From: Chthoniobacter sp.
GTDB lineage: Bacteria; Verrucomicrobiota; Verrucomicrobiia; Chthoniobacterales; Chthoniobacteraceae
Length of the DNA stretch: 64,000 nucleotides
Assembly (NCBI GenBank): GCA_021414005.1
Contig: JAIOPH010000036.1
Span: forward strand, 1 to 64,000
Direction of reading: 5' to 3'
Under the pieces are notes generated by a model. The model was not told the DNA's origin, made no database searches, and was given only the letters and a program-made list of their open reading frames with translations. The position numbers were made by a program, and so were the translations under genes. Each line of letters starts with the position of its first letter. The first letter of the stretch is position 1. Below, piece after piece: positions 23,454-31,928 of the stretch.

Positions 23454-24497
23454 ATGATCATCGTCATCAAACCCCACACCCCCCGCCCGCAGATCGATGA
23501 AGTCATCGCCGAAGTGCAAAAACTCGGCTACGACCCGCGCCCCATCTTTGGCACCGAGCAGACCATCATCGCCGCCATCGGCGACGAACTCACCCACCAC
23601 CGCCTCGAATCCCTCAACGCCCTTGCCCAGGTCGAGAAAGTCATGCCCGTGCAAAAACGCTTCAAGCTCGTCTCCCGCGAATCGCATCCCGCCAGCTCCG
23701 TCATTGATGTGGATGGCGTCAAGATTGGCGGCGGCCACTTTGTCATGATGGCCGGCCCCTGCTCCGTGGAAAGCGAGGAGCAACTCCTCTCCACCGCGCG
23801 CGCCGTGAAAGCCGCCGGTGCCACCATCCTGCGCGGCGGTGCTTTCAAACCCCGCACCTCGCCCTACGAATTCCAGGGCCTCGGCAGCGAGGGGCTGCGC
23901 CTGCTTTCCCTCGCGAAAAAGGAAACCGGTCTAAAGATCATCACCGAAGTCCTCAGCGAGCGGCACGTCGAGGAAGTCTGCGCCCACGCCGACATCCTCC
24001 AGATCGGCGCGCGCAACGCGCAGAACTTCCAGCTCCTCATCGAGTGCGCCAAAAGCGGCAAGCCCATCCTCCTCAAGCGCGGCCTCAGCCAGAAGATCGA
24101 CGAATGGCTGCTCGGCGCGGAATACCTCCTCGCCCACGGCAACGGCAACGTCATGTTCTGCGAACGCGGCATCCGCACCTTCGAGACCTACACGCGCAAC
24201 ACCCTCGACCTCGCCGCCGTGGCCGCCGTGAAAAAGGAAAGTCACCTCCCCGTCATCGTCGATCCCAGCCAGGGCTGCGGTCGCGCCGACCTCGTCCGCG
24301 CCATGTGCAAAGGCGCGGTCGCCATGGGGGCCGACGGCCTGCTCATCGAAGTCCACCCGCACCCCGCCGAAGCCCTCAGCGACGGCCAGCAGCAGGTGGA
24401 TTTCGCCGGCTTCGCCGCGCTGGTGAAAGAACTGCAACCCTTCCTCCAGGCCGTCGGCGCCGGAGCGTCGTTAGGCGACTCAGACGCTTCACCCTAA
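23454..24497 (+). CDS. aroF: 3-deoxy-7-phosphoheptulonate synthase (DAHP synthase, type I-beta)
   Basis: The 347-residue enzyme condenses PEP and erythrose-4-phosphate in the first step of the shikimate pathway. Residues 1-70 form the N-terminal ferredoxin-like regulatory domain (MIIVIKPHTPRPQIDEVIAE), and the catalytic barrel follows with FVMMAGPCSVESEEQ, GATILRGGAFKPRTSPYEFQ, LQIGARNAQNFQLL, LLKRGLS, EWLLGAEYLLAHGN and VIVDPSQGCGR. This architecture is typical of the I-beta class, where the N-terminal domain carries feedback control in several species. Single gene; the next small gene starts 7 bp after the stop and may be cotranscribed. Confidence 0.93.
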   Translation: MIIVIKPHTPRPQIDEVIAEVQKLGYDPRPIFGTEQTIIAAIGDELTHHRLESLNALAQVEKVMPVQKRFKLVSRESHPASSVIDVDGVKIGGGHFVMMAGPCSVESEEQLLSTARAVKAAGATILRGGAFKPRTSPYEFQGLGSEGLRLLSLAKKETGLKIITEVLSERHVEEVCAHADILQIGARNAQNFQLLIECAKSGKPILLKRGLSQKIDEWLLGAEYLLAHGNGNVMFCERGIRTFETYTRNTLDLAAVAAVKKESHLPVIVDPSQGCGRADLVRAMCKGAVAMGADGLLIEVHPHPAEALSDGQQQVDFAGFAALVKELQPFLQAVGAGASLGDSDASP

Positions 24498-24504
24498 AAC
24501 GACC

Positions 24505-24759
24505 ATGCTTGCGACCGATCCAGGCGCTCCAACCCCGAGTCCTGATGACCGCCGACAAGCACGGCTTCAACAGTTTTATGACCAAGGCGTGAAACTGTTA
24601 TACGCCGGCGATGCGGACCAGGCGCTAACATGCTTCAAAGAGATTTACGCGGTCGATTACGACTTTCGCGATGTCGCCCCCATCGTTGAAGATTCATACA
24701 TGGACCATGACTGGGCCGAAAAGCACAGGAGCAGATTGCGGTCACAAAACCGCGAGTGA
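24505..24759 (+). CDS. small TPR-like protein, unknown
   Basis: The 84-residue product contains RLQQFYDQGVKLLYAGDADQ and ALTCFKEIYAVDYDFRDVAP, which has the helix-turn-helix rhythm of a single tetratricopeptide repeat, then a charged end. No function can be given. The start lies 7 bp after the aroF stop, which supports co-transcription. A degraded palindrome follows shortly after the stop. Confidence 0.6.
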   Translation: MLATDPGAPTPSPDDRRQARLQQFYDQGVKLLYAGDADQALTCFKEIYAVDYDFRDVAPIVEDSYMDHDWAEKHRSRLRSQNRE

Positions 24760-24771
24760 GTTGGTATTTTG

Positions 24772-24808
24772 CCTCTCGTTCCCAAAGCGCCACTTTGCGA
24801 TCGAGAGG
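24772..24808. repeat. small palindromic repeat, degraded copy P2
   Basis: CCTCTCGTTCCCAAAG, then CGCCA, then CTTTGCGATCGAGAGG. The left arm equals P1 and P3; the right arm carries substitutions, so pairing is partly lost. Confidence 0.75.
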
Positions 24809-24857
24809 TGGGACAGATTGATATAATCACTTGTCAGGCGTTACTACGCGCAACCGG

Positions 24858-25796
24858 ATGCGAATAATCATTGTCATCTTCTCGCTGATCGCCACCACTG
24901 GACTGGCGACTACTTACGCTCGTTCCGATACCCGATCGTGGGATCAGGTTACCGCCGACTTTATCGCCCACCCCGGTCATTTCGCGATCGATGGCGAGCG
25001 CGACGGTCGGCGGCTCAAGGAGCTAGACCTGAAGCGCGCAGTTGCCTTTCTAATTCCGTTCCTCGCCAAGACCCAACCTGATGGGCTGCGCGTCAAAGCA
25101 ATCGGAGCGTTGGGTTGGTCTTCCTTCCACGAAGCCATTCCAGCCCTGTCCGCCATCGCGCTGGACGTCGCAGACAAGGAGGCGATACGTGCCCAGGCCC
25201 TCAATCCCGGCCTGCGCTACATGAAGCATCCCGAGGCCCTCAAAACTGCTACCGCGCTCATCGCTGACGCTTCGCCGAGCATTCGTAGTGGTGCGCTGTG
25301 GGTCTTGAGCGGCCACGGCACTGACGAGGCGGTCGATCTTCTGGCCGCCCGCCTGCGAGCCAACGACAAACCTCTACTCGACAAGTTGATGTGCGCGCTT
25401 TACTTCTCCAAGCACCCTCGCGCCGGAAAGCTTGTCTTTACCTCCGTTGATTTCTCTACGATACCTCGCGAGGAGCGCTATCTGCACGCCTATGCGCTCA
25501 CCTTGGATGGCTACCCGGTTCCCGGCGCACAGCAGAACATGCTGATCATCGCGCAACAACCCGGTCAGCCTTTGTCATCTTATTACGCTCTCCGCTACTT
25601 TCGCGCCTTTCCTTGCGAGGATGTTGTCCCTGCTCTTGTCGCGTGTATCGAAGCGAAAAAGTCTGTAAACATTCTTTATGAAACAGTCACAGAGTTCATC
25701 GCGTCGCCGAAGATATCAGATGAATCCAAAGCGAAGCTGTCGGCATTTATTGCCAGCGGTAAAGTGAAAAAGCCTGAACCGCCAATTTTTGACTGA
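24858..25796 (+). CDS. secreted HEAT-repeat-like protein, unknown
   Basis: The 312-residue product starts MRIIIVIFSLIATTGLATTY, a signal peptide. Residues 60-170 show HEAT-like helical pairs (RVKAIGALGWSSFHEAIPAL, IRAQALNPGLRYMKHPEALK, IRSGALWVLSGHGTDEAVDL). The C-terminal half is helical without a motif. The ATG at 24858 is chosen over an upstream start because it opens the signal peptide. GC content and codon use are lower than in aroF. It is flanked by palindromes P2 and P3, which suggests that the 24.8-25.9 kb segment is accessory. Confidence 0.7.
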   Translation: MRIIIVIFSLIATTGLATTYARSDTRSWDQVTADFIAHPGHFAIDGERDGRRLKELDLKRAVAFLIPFLAKTQPDGLRVKAIGALGWSSFHEAIPALSAIALDVADKEAIRAQALNPGLRYMKHPEALKTATALIADASPSIRSGALWVLSGHGTDEAVDLLAARLRANDKPLLDKLMCALYFSKHPRAGKLVFTSVDFSTIPREERYLHAYALTLDGYPVPGAQQNMLIIAQQPGQPLSSYYALRYFRAFPCEDVVPALVACIEAKKSVNILYETVTEFIASPKISDESKAKLSAFIASGKVKKPEPPIFD

Positions 25797-25836
25797 CCGC
25801 GGTGCCTCCTGAATAACAGAATGGCTAAGTGTTCCC

Positions 25837-25867
25837 CTCGTTCCCAAAGTGGGGCTTTGGGAACGAG
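25837..25867. repeat. small palindromic repeat, copy P3
   Basis: CTCGTTCCCAAAG, loop TGGGG, CTTTGGGAACGAG: the same 13-bp arms as P1 in the opposite loop orientation. It lies between the convergent ends of two genes and could help terminate transcription, although it has no T-run. Confidence 0.9.
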
Positions 25868-25874
25868 GAACAAA

Positions 25875-26729
25875 CTAATCTCGTTTTGAGATAACTTTCC
25901 AGACAAGCCCGCCTACTCCCAAAATGGCTACGCTTCCCCAGAGATAGCCATTTCCAAAAGCAGCGGGTGCTGAGGCCTTGGCGGGTTCCTGTTGTTGGAG
26001 TGGGGCCGGCATTGCTAACTGTTGAGGAACGGTGCCTGTATTAGAAGGCGACCTTGTTTCGGCTAAATCATCACCAGCTACTACGGCTTTGTAGTCCCCG
26101 GCTTTGAGTTTGGATTCATTCGCGACGTACCATTTGCGTAATAATGGAATCGACGAGTCAGGTTTCATATTGGGCTGCAATCGTCGAGCCCATTTGACTA
26201 CATCTGGGCTAAACTCATTTGAGTTAAGTAGATTTTGAGCAATCACGTAAGCAACACTTTGCTGCGGCGGCAAAAATATGAGATCACCTGCGATCTTGGG
26301 CTTTTCCTCCTTAAACAAAGTTTCACCAAGCAAAGGAATGATCTTTGGATTTTTGATCAGCAAAATTTCACCTGGCACCCCCCCCGTCTCATTCGCAATA
26401 TACGACTTAACTAATTTCTGCAACGCGGCTTCATCACCCAGTATTGCCATATCCGCTACCGCACCGCGGGTTTCGGCTTCAGCATACTTGGGAAACCGTT
26501 CGGTCGTATAGTCAACTTGATCACGCAGAAATTCGATGATAAGCGTCCGCTCCTTTTCCGAAAGGGATCGCTTTCCGCTCCGATACTCAGGAAGCAAAAA
26601 CCGACCGAGTTCGAGATACAGCTTTTCAGCAACGGCGGTGTCGTCCGCCGAAAGTTTCGCATCTCCCCGCTGTCCGAAAATGCTAGCCAATACAACTAGA
26701 TATATCAAGACAGGCTTCATCGTTTTCAT
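25875..26729 (-). CDS. secreted or tail-anchored protein, unknown
   Basis: The 284-residue product has a signal peptide (MKTMKPVLIYLVVLASIFG), a mostly helical middle, a Pro/Gln/Ala-rich linker (about 230-255) and a C-terminal membrane helix (GYLWGSVAILGVGGLVWKVI) before SKRD. Signal peptide plus a terminal helix and basic tail resembles an anchored surface protein, but it lacks the PEP motif. No domain was recognised. GC content is clearly lower than in the flanking genes. Confidence 0.65.
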   Translation of the reverse strand: MKTMKPVLIYLVVLASIFGQRGDAKLSADDTAVAEKLYLELGRFLLPEYRSGKRSLSEKERTLIIEFLRDQVDYTTERFPKYAEAETRGAVADMAILGDEAALQKLVKSYIANETGGVPGEILLIKNPKIIPLLGETLFKEEKPKIAGDLIFLPPQQSVAYVIAQNLLNSNEFSPDVVKWARRLQPNMKPDSSIPLLRKWYVANESKLKAGDYKAVVAGDDLAETRSPSNTGTVPQQLAMPAPLQQQEPAKASAPAAFGNGYLWGSVAILGVGGLVWKVISKRD

Positions 26730-26789
26730 TTCTCAGCAGTTAAGATATAAAGCAAGCGTCTGCTCGGTAGTGTCCTGAACTCCTTCCCC

Positions 26790-29700
26790 ATGCGCTCCAT
26801 CCCCCTGCTCCTCTGCTTCCTCGGGGCCCTCGCTTTCCTCCCGACCGCGACCCCGGCCGCGACCGCGCCTTTCGAGATCCTCGCCGGCGACCGCGTGCTT
26901 TTCCTCGGCGATGCGCTGCTGGAGCGCGAGGGCACTTACGGTTATTTGGAAACGCGGATGCACGAGCAGTTCGCCGACCGCTCCTTCACCGTGCGCAATC
27001 TCAGCTTTGCCGGCGACACCCCACTCGGCGTTTCGCGCGCCAGCTTCGATCCGCCGGCCAAGGGCAGGGAGCGGCTCCGCGAGCAGCTCGATCTGGTGAA
27101 GCCCACGGTCGTCTTCCTCGGCTACGGCATGGCCGCCAGCCTGCAGGAACTCACGGACAAAAGCGGCGACGCCACGCTCAACCCCGACCCCGCCCGTTAC
27201 GGTGCGGAGCCGATGTCCGCCGCGCGGTTCAAAAAGGAACTCGGCCAGCTCATGGACACGATTGTGGAAAAGGCGAAAGGCGAAAGGCGAAAGCCGAAGG
27301 ACGGTGAGCCCGCGGTGCGCTTCGTCCTGCTCAGCCCCATCCGGCACGAAGACCTGCGCGCCAGCCGCCCCGGCCTCCCCGACCCCGCCGAGCACAACAA
27401 GCTTCTCGCCGAGTATTCCAAAGCCATTCAGGAGCTGGCGAAGGAGCGCGGGGCGCGGTTTGTGGATCTCTCTTCGTTTCTGGAAATCGGAGCGAGGGAT
27501 TTCATGGCTGCCCTGACAGAAGACCCCAAGCGTCAATGGGCCACAGAAAATGGAATCCACCTCACCAAGAGCAGTCACAGTGTCCTCAGTGCAATCATTG
27601 GTGATGCTCTCGGCTGGGATGTGTTTACTCGCTGGTTCGGGAAGAAGGATCATCCGCTAACCCGCGAACAGATCCGCGCGCAACTGCTGCAAACCGACGC
27701 CCTCCGCGCCGCCATCATCCGCAAAAACGAACTCCTCTTCCACCAGCTCCGCCTGACCAACAGCCCCGACCTCGTCGGCGTCCGCCGAGGTGAGCGTGGG
27801 CAGATGGCCAAAGAGACCGCCCAGTTCGACTCGCTCATTGCCGAAGCCGAGGCGGAGATTGATCGACTCAAGAGGCCGGCCATAAATGGTCAAAAAGAGC
27901 CACAAAAGGCCACTTCCAGTGTGCCTGATGTGGTCAATAATCCACAAAACCTCGTTACCCACGTCACCAACGCATCCCCGGGCTCCCCGGAACCCGTTCC
28001 CCACGTCACCAACGCGTCCCCGGACTCCCCGGAACCCGTTCCCCACGTCACCAACGCATCCCCGGGCTCCCCGGAGCCCGTTCCCCGCTCCACCAACGCT
28101 TCCCCGGACTCACCGGAGCCCGTTCCCCGCTCCACCAACGCTTCCCCGGACTCCCCGGCACCCGTTCCCCACTCCACCAACGCGCCGCCAGTGATCCAGG
28201 CACCCGCTGCGCCCCTTCCTCTCCCCACCTTCACCGTGGCCGACGGATACCAGATCGAACTCTGGGCGGAAAATCCCATGTCGGAGAAGCCCACCCAGAT
28301 GAATTGGGACGCCGCAGGCCGCCTCTGGGTCGCCACCACCACCACCTACCCCCAGATCGCCCCCGGCCAGGTGGCCGACGACCAGATCCTCATCCTCTCC
28401 GACCCGACGGGCAGCGGAAAGGCGACGAAAAGCGAGGTCTTTGCCGAAGGACTGCGCATGCCGATGGGGGTGGTGCCGGATTTGCAAATGGGGAATGGGG
28501 AATTCGGAGGGCGGAATGACGGAAAGCCTCGCGCGAACAATTCCGAAAATTCCGCACTCCGCACTCCACATTCCGCATTCTCTTTCGCCTGCTACATCGC
28601 TCAGGGCTCCGAGCTTCTCCACATCGACGCCGCGGGCAAAAAGCGCATCATCCTCTCCGGCTTCGGCACGGAGGACGCGCAGCACCTGATCCACACCCTG
28701 CGCTGGGGGCCGGATGGACGGCTTTATTTCAACCAAGGCAGCACCATCCACAGCCACCTCGAAACCCCCTGGGGCATGGTGCGGCTGAACTCCGGCGGCT
28801 GCCTCGCCTACGACCCACGCACCGAGCGCACCGAGGTCTTTGCCAAAGGCTGGGTCAACTCCTGGGGCCACGCCTGGGACCGCTGGGGGCAGAGCTTTTT
28901 CACCGACGCCGCGGGCGGCGACGGCCTGAGCTGGGCTTTCCCCGGTGCCACCTTTGCGAATTGCGAACGCGCCCGCCAGACCATGCCCGGCATCAGCCCC
29001 GGCGTGTCTCCGAAGTTCTGCGGCCTCGAACTCATCTACTCCCCACACTTTCCCGCTGACTGGCAGGGCTGCGCGGTGACCTGCGACCTCCGCGCGCATC
29101 GGGTCGTGCGGCTGGGGATCAACGACCTGTCGGCGGAAGGCGGAAGTGGGAATGCGGACTTCGGAGTGCGGAATGGGGAGCAGCCCGGCGCGAAAGATTC
29201 CGACCATTCCGCACTCCGCACTCCGCATTCCGCACTCTCCTCCGCCTACACCACCAGCGCTCTCCCCGATCTAGTCCGCACCGACGACGCGAGCTTCAGC
29301 CCCATCGACGTGAAGATGGGCCCGGACGGCGCGCTCTACGTGGCCGATTGGTCGAACCCGATCATCAACCACGGCGAAGTCGCTTTCCGCAACCCGCGCC
29401 GCGACCACCACTCCGGCCGCATCTGGCGCATCAGCAAAAAGGACACGCCCCCGGTGAAGTGGGAGCCGCTGGCGGGGAAGAAGACCGGCGAGCTGATGGA
29501 CAAGCTGCTGAGCGAGAATCTTTGGGAAAAGGAACAGGCGAGGCGGGTGCTGCAGGTGCGCGATTTCCTTGCTTCCACCAAGGATTCGGATGCCTTGCTT
29601 TCCACCCAAGGATCTGTTGAGCGGGTCGCAGAAGCGTTCGGTATTCCTAGATTTGGGAGCTATCTCGGAACGGGTGTTTCGCCAAACATTCGCGCACTTG

Positions 29701-31076
29701 CTGCGCGTTACCTTGGCATTCGTTACGCAGTCCTGAGCGCCGCTGGCCAAGATGCCGAGGATCGTTACGTCGGCCAGATGTCGGTGATCCAATCCGACCT
29801 GTTGCCGAAGCTCATTGCCGACCCCAATCCCCGCGTCCGCCTCGAAGCCATGCGCGCTTTGGCCCGCATCCCCACCGGCCACAGCGCCGAGCTGATCCTC
29901 GACGCGGCGATGAAGAACAACGGCGACGTTTTCCTCGACCACGCGGCGTGGCTTTCCATCAATGAACTGGCCAAGCCGTGGACCGACGCCATCGCCAGCG
30001 GCGCGTGGAAGTCCGAGGGGCGCGAGGCGCAGCTCGATTTCGGGCTCAAGGCGCTGCCCGCCGACCTCTCCCGCGCCACCCTCGCCCGCGTGCTCGCGGA
30101 CGGGAAGGCGGACCTCGCCAAAGGTCCGTGGATCGACCTCATCGGCCACTCCGGCGGCCCCGATGAACTGCGGCGGCTTTACGAAATGCTGCTCGTCTCC
30201 TACGGCACCGAGTGCTGCCCGGACCCGGCGGTCGAGGCGCTCCAGGCCGCGCCGGTGAACGACACCGACGCGCTGCGCATCCTCGCCGCCTTGACCGAGG
30301 CCGCGCGCGTCCGCGGGGTCCGCCCGAGCGGCAGCCTCGCCACTTTGGAGCGGCTCATCCTGCACACCAAAGACGCCGTCCGCGCCGCCAGCGTGCGGCT
30401 CGTGGGTTATTGGAAACCCGCCGGCGCGCTGCGCTGGCTGGAGACCGCGCTCGCCGACGGGCAGTCGCCGCTCAACACGGCCGGCGTGCAGAACGCCATC
30501 GAGAGCATGCGCGACCTCGGCGGCGCACCGGCCATCGCGCTGCTCCAGAAGCTCGCTGCCGCAGACGCGCCCGCGCCCCGCCGCCAGCAGGCCGCGCCGT
30601 CCTTCACCTTCTTCGGCGAACTCGGTAAACCCGGCCTCTTTGACGCCAGCAAAGCCAGCGTCGCCCGAGTCTGGCGCCTCTATCCCGGTGCGGAGAAAGA
30701 CGCGGCCTTAAAAGGCGCGCCGAGTGGCTGCGCAGCGGCGGCTTTCACACGCGTGGATGGCAGGCTGACTAAGGCCCACCTCGAAAAAGCACTCCAGTTC
30801 GTGACCAAACCCGGCAAGAAGATATGGGCGGTGACGCAATTTAATACGGCGACGGCGGGTTTGATCCAAGTGAGGCTGGACTTCAACTACTACGTCCCTG
30901 GGACGGCTCCGTGGATTGATGGAAAGCCGGTCGGCTTCTCGGGATCCGAGTGCGCAATAGCCAACTTTACAACCGAACTCCCTGCGGGCCTCCACACGCT
31001 CGCCGTGGAACTCGATGTGCAAGAGCTTCCCCCTGCCCTCCGCGCCAGCAGCGTGGAGGCCGGAGAGGGAAAATAG
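26790..31076 (+). CDS. secreted SGNH-like / membrane-bound-dehydrogenase-domain fusion protein
   Basis: The 1428-residue protein has a signal peptide (1-24), an SGNH-hydrolase-like domain (about 28-290, FEILAGDRVLFLGDALLERE ... VRNLSFAGDTP), a tandem 14-residue repeat linker (about 391-467), a PQQ-dehydrogenase-like beta-propeller (about 475-870) and HEAT-like repeats with a C-terminal beta domain. Propeller motifs include ADGYQIELWAENP, WDAAGRLWVATTTTYPQI, LRWGPDGRLYFNQGS and IDVKMGPDGALYVADWSNP. The SGNH nucleophile position is Ala42 (GDA instead of GDS). The CxxCH heme motif common in related PVC proteins was not found. Two 31-codon palindromic elements are inserted in frame. The family probably acts in extracellular carbohydrate oxidation, which is inferred. 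Confidence 0.85.
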   Translation: MRSIPLLLCFLGALAFLPTATPAATAPFEILAGDRVLFLGDALLEREGTYGYLETRMHEQFADRSFTVRNLSFAGDTPLGVSRASFDPPAKGRERLREQLDLVKPTVVFLGYGMAASLQELTDKSGDATLNPDPARYGAEPMSAARFKKELGQLMDTIVEKAKGERRKPKDGEPAVRFVLLSPIRHEDLRASRPGLPDPAEHNKLLAEYSKAIQELAKERGARFVDLSSFLEIGARDFMAALTEDPKRQWATENGIHLTKSSHSVLSAIIGDALGWDVFTRWFGKKDHPLTREQIRAQLLQTDALRAAIIRKNELLFHQLRLTNSPDLVGVRRGERGQMAKETAQFDSLIAEAEAEIDRLKRPAINGQKEPQKATSSVPDVVNNPQNLVTHVTNASPGSPEPVPHVTNASPDSPEPVPHVTNASPGSPEPVPRSTNASPDSPEPVPRSTNASPDSPAPVPHSTNAPPVIQAPAAPLPLPTFTVADGYQIELWAENPMSEKPTQMNWDAAGRLWVATTTTYPQIAPGQVADDQILILSDPTGSGKATKSEVFAEGLRMPMGVVPDLQMGNGEFGGRNDGKPRANNSENSALRTPHSAFSFACYIAQGSELLHIDAAGKKRIILSGFGTEDAQHLIHTLRWGPDGRLYFNQGSTIHSHLETPWGMVRLNSGGCLAYDPRTERTEVFAKGWVNSWGHAWDRWGQSFFTDAAGGDGLSWAFPGATFANCERARQTMPGISPGVSPKFCGLELIYSPHFPADWQGCAVTCDLRAHRVVRLGINDLSAEGGSGNADFGVRNGEQPGAKDSDHSALRTPHSALSSAYTTSALPDLVRTDDASFSPIDVKMGPDGALYVADWSNPIINHGEVAFRNPRRDHHSGRIWRISKKDTPPVKWEPLAGKKTGELMDKLLSENLWEKEQARRVLQVRDFLASTKDSDALLSTQGSVERVAEAFGIPRFGSYLGTGVSPNIRALAARYLGIRYAVLSAAGQDAEDRYVGQMSVIQSDLLPKLIADPNPRVRLEAMRALARIPTGHSAELILDAAMKNNGDVFLDHAAWLSINELAKPWTDAIASGAWKSEGREAQLDFGLKALPADLSRATLARVLADGKADLAKGPWIDLIGHSGGPDELRRLYEMLLVSYGTECCPDPAVEALQAAPVNDTDALRILAALTEAARVRGVRPSGSLATLERLILHTKDAVRAASVRLVGYWKPAGALRWLETALADGQSPLNTAGVQNAIESMRDLGGAPAIALLQKLAAADAPAPRRQQAAPSFTFFGELGKPGLFDASKASVARVWRLYPGAEKDAALKGAPSGCAAAAFTRVDGRLTKAHLEKALQFVTKPGKKIWAVTQFNTATAGLIQVRLDFNYYVPGTAPWIDGKPVGFSGSECAIANFTTELPAGLHTLAVELDVQELPPALRASSVEAGEGK
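27960..28190 (+). repeat. five-and-a-half tandem 42-bp units encoding a 14-residue linker repeat
   Basis: Units at 27960, 28002, 28044, 28086 and 28128 plus a partial one encode HVTNASPGSPEPVP with variants (RSTNASPDSPEPVP). Nearly identical DNA in adjacent units points to recent slippage expansion. The peptide is Pro/Ser-rich and separates the SGNH-like domain from the propeller. Confidence 0.9.
28491..28583 (+). repeat. in-frame palindromic element E1 (93 bp)
   Basis: GGGAATGGGGAATTCGGAGG opens the element and ATTCCGCACTCCGCACTCC lies near its end; the two ends are inverted versions of one another. It adds 31 codons ending NSALRTPHSAF within the propeller between VVPDL and FACYIAQGSELL, and is homologous to E2. 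Confidence 0.85.
29148..29240 (+). repeat. in-frame palindromic element E2 (93 bp)
   Basis: GGGAATGCGGACTTCGGAGT opens the element and ATTCCGCACTCCGCACTCC lies near the end. It adds 31 codons ending HSALRTPHSAL, between HRVVRLGINDL and YTTSALPDLVRT of the propeller. Length and arms match E1. Confidence 0.85.
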
Positions 31077-31099
31077 CGAATGCGGAATGAAGCCGCCCG

Positions 31100-31264
31100 A
31101 CCAATTTTGTTGGCCGGATGCCCGTCGCTGGTGATTTGCACGGCACCGGTCAACCAGCGGCTTAGATCGGCACAGAAATCAAACGCCGTGCGGCTGGAAC
31201 GATCCCCGGCCCGCCATGCCGGAATCAGCTTTGGATCGCTGTAAATGCTCGTCCAGGTCCACAC
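31100..31264 (-). pseudogene. transposase remnant (IS1-like DDE type)
   Basis: The minus strand reads VWTWTSIYSDPKLIPAWRAG, then DRSSRTAFDFCADLSRW and VQITSDGHPA. This matches the middle of the IS transposases that read DVWTWTAIDADTKL ... QLTSDGH, including the region of two catalytic aspartates (the first is altered). No ends or terminal inverted repeats are visible and the frame has no start. It is a decayed fragment in the 236-bp gap between two genes. Confidence 0.65.
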
Positions 31265-31312
31265 GTGTGGCGATTGACACCAGCAAGCGCACCGGCTCTA
31301 TTTCCCGCCCCA

Positions 31313-31825
31313 ATGAAACGACTTTTTCTCATGCTGCTCACTACTCTGGCGAGCGCGGCGGCCAGCCCCGCCGCTGAGCAGCCGCGGCAACTCGACAAGG
31401 CCAAGGTTTTGCCGCTCGCGCTCGATGACGCTTTCGAGTTTCGCAAGACCAAGACGATGCTCCACGATCGCGACAACGAGAAGCCCACGCTCGATCCGAT
31501 GGTAATCTTTGAGCGGCAGCGGCTAAATTTCGGAGCGGTTTCCGATATCGACCGCGAGCTGCGCTATGGCCATTACTTCACCTTTTTCTGGCGAACGAAA
31601 CGCGCGGCGGATGTGACCGTGCGCCTCGAATACCGGCAGCAAAATTTGGGCGCGTATGTGCAAGCCAAGGAGCTGTTTTACAAAGGGGTCAAGGGCTCGG
31701 TGAAAACCGACTTCAGCGTGATCGGTGATGACTACAAACACGAAGGTAAGATTACCGGCTGGCGGGCACTGCTGATTGAGAACGGGAAGATTGTCGCGCT
31801 CAACCAGTCGTTCCTCTGGAACTGA
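31313..31825 (+). CDS. secreted protein, unknown
   Basis: The 170-residue product has a signal peptide (MKRLFLMLLTTLASAAASPA) and a beta-rich remainder with conserved-looking blocks HDRDNEKPTLDPMVIFERQR, ELRYGHYFTFFWRT and GDDYKHEGKITGWRALL, ending LNQSFLWN. The layout suggests a small immunoglobulin-like or lipocalin-like extracellular domain, which is a guess. ATG 31313 is the only start giving a signal peptide. The next gene, a STAS-domain regulator, starts 103 bp downstream. Confidence 0.7.
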   Translation: MKRLFLMLLTTLASAAASPAAEQPRQLDKAKVLPLALDDAFEFRKTKTMLHDRDNEKPTLDPMVIFERQRLNFGAVSDIDRELRYGHYFTFFWRTKRAADVTVRLEYRQQNLGAYVQAKELFYKGVKGSVKTDFSVIGDDYKHEGKITGWRALLIENGKIVALNQSFLWN

Positions 31826-31928
31826 TTGCGCGATGGATTTTCTCCCGCAAGGCGGTATCTTCCCCCCGTATCCGCAGCGCTTTGCACCGCCTCTGCGCTG
31901 CTACGACCAGCGTCTCTGAAATCGACCC

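Noticed and set aside
27960..28190. Regularly spaced 42-bp repeats considered as a CRISPR array
   Set aside because: The units are contiguous with no unique spacers, are in frame within a long coding region and encode a linker peptide; no cas gene is present.
30890..31264. A full open frame for the transposase-like sequence, including overlap with the end of the 1428-residue protein gene
   Set aside because: Only the part from about 31100 to 31264 resembles a transposase; the remainder is the antisense of the fusion protein gene.
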